In this document: in pieces, positions 63,410 to 64,000 of the stretch
How positions within the stretch are numbered: the stretch's first letter is position 1
Layout: every line of letters begins with the position of its first letter
Assembly: GCF_032399705.1 (NCBI RefSeq)
Contig: NZ_CP135922.1
Span: forward strand, 5,270,001-5,334,000
Direction of reading: 5' to 3'
Source: Paenibacillus sp. BIC5C1
GTDB taxonomy: Bacteria; Bacillota; Bacilli; Paenibacillales; Paenibacillaceae
Length of the DNA: 64,000 nt
The notes under the pieces: model-generated
What the model saw: only the letters and a program-made list of their open reading frames with translations
What the model was told of the DNA's origin: nothing
The model's database searches: none
Made by a program: the position numbers and the translations under genes

Positions 63410-64000
63410 TCATTTCGCACCAGCCCGGACCAAAATCGCTTCGATTTCCTTGAAGCCTTTATTCTTAGCATGAATAAGCGGTGATACACCATCACGATCT
63501 GAAAGGTTTACGTCTGCTCCATGATCAATGAGTAATTTGATCGTCTGCTGCTGTCTTTTATTGCCATCGTTTAGAATGATCGCTTCCAACAGAGCTGTCC
63601 ATCCCAATTGATTAATATGGTCCACATTCACTGAAGTTTGGGTCAGCAATTCTCGTACCACATCCACATATCCATGCTCCGATGCTGGAATAAGTGCAGT
63701 TCCTCCATATCGATTTGTTATCGCTGGGTCGGCTCCCGCCTCAATCGTCAGCTTCAAAATATCTAAGTATCCTTCGGCGCCAGCGTACAAAAACGGGTTA
63801 TTCTTCATATCATCCTGTACATTAACATCTGCACCCGCTTCAATCAACATTGTGGCTGATGCCAGATCATTGTTGTACGTTGCAATCATAACAGCTGTTC
63901 TTCCGCTCTGATCCTGAGCATTGATATTGGTACCCTCTTGAATCCATTTTTCAATACTTTCGGTGTCTCTTTCCTCAGCTGCCTTCAACAACAGCTCTTC
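63410..64000 (-). CDS. Ankyrin-repeat protein, 5' end beyond the window
   Basis: At least 196 residues are visible; the frame is still open at the right edge. It contains about five ankyrin repeats (SGRTAVMIATYNNDLASATM, YGGTALIPASEHGYVDVVRE, LGWTALLEAIILNDGNKRQQ, DGVSPLIHAKNKGFKEIEAI). It is a clear paralogue of the ankyrin protein at 44878, with the same repeat order and shared blocks GGTALIPAS and LGWTALLEA. It is probably a cytoplasmic binding protein. Unlike its paralogue it has no permease gene downstream. Confidence 0.88.
   Translation of the reverse strand, partial: EELLLKAAEERDTESIEKWIQEGTNINAQDQSGRTAVMIATYNNDLASATMLIEAGADVNVQDDMKNNPFLYAGAEGYLDILKLTIEAGADPAITNRYGGTALIPASEHGYVDVVRELLTQTSVNVDHINQLGWTALLEAIILNDGNKRQQQTIKLLIDHGADVNLSDRDGVSPLIHAKNKGFKEIEAILVRAGAK

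Overview
The window reads as chromosome of a Paenibacillus-like, spore-former-lineage Firmicute. Evidence: mid-GC coding sequence, strong AGGAGG-type ribosome sites with frequent TTG/GTG starts, many stem-loop/T-run terminators, and gene families typical of soil Bacilli (Btr-type AraC regulator, LicT/BglP beta-glucoside system, RsbQ, PL1 pectate lyase, ECF/DUF4179 pairs, secreted alkaline phosphatase). No tRNA, rRNA, CRISPR array, transposase gene or phage module was seen. Both ends are cut inside genes: a small N-terminal fragment at 1-118 and an ankyrin-repeat gene at 63410-64000.

Layout. 0.3-5 kb: a double-MerR regulator, then an iron/siderophore block (flavin reductase, binding lipoprotein behind a near-perfect Fur box, AraC-binding-protein fusion). 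5-10 kb: beta/gamma-crystallin-like protein, P-type cation ATPase, DHA2-type efflux pump. 10-16 kb: two immunity-like proteins, a Crp/Fnr regulator, a leucine-rich-repeat protein, and an SgrR-like regulator divergent from an efflux pump. 16-21 kb: beta-helix lipoprotein, soluble chemoreceptor, PAS-GGDEF diguanylate cyclase and RsbQ hydrolase. 21-30 kb: efflux pump with TetR, DUF1593 lipoprotein with an elaborate leader, three small conserved proteins, then an efflux pump and a PchR-like AraC regulator. 29-36 kb: esterase, M20 amidohydrolase, alkaline phosphatase, VOC protein, GNAT-like protein. 36-46 kb: membrane chemoreceptor with a sigma-D promoter, pectate lyase, ECF sigma with anti-sigma, immunity-like genes, PilZ protein, NCS2 permease with ankyrin protein, LysR regulator. 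46-53 kb: beta-glucoside locus (PTS, LicT, two GH1 enzymes). 53-64 kb: LuxR regulator and lipoprotein, an unusual oligopeptide-type ABC transporter, a possible SOS-controlled small protein, ankyrin protein.

How genes work together. Four RNA antiterminator (RAT) sites with overlapping terminators gate the four beta-glucoside genes separately. A fifth RAT, with its own promoter and a good CcpA (cre) site, sits about 25 kb away in front of a DUF1593 lipoprotein, which places that protein in the predicted LicT regulon. The RsbQ hydrolase has the catalytic residues of B. subtilis RsbQ at identical positions (Ser96, Asp219, His247). Its neighbour is not the RsbP phosphatase but a protein with an RsbP-like PAS domain joined to a GGDEF cyclase, so an energy-sensing module appears to be rewired from the sigma-B pathway to cyclic-di-GMP. 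The ABC transporter at 55.5-62.3 kb combines a double ATPase, two permeases with long extra N-terminal membrane regions, and a binding lipoprotein whose two sequence halves are in swapped order, as in a circular permutation.

All function calls are from sequence reading and remembered families; no database search was run. Starts were moved from the longest open frame wherever a ribosome site clearly favoured another codon.
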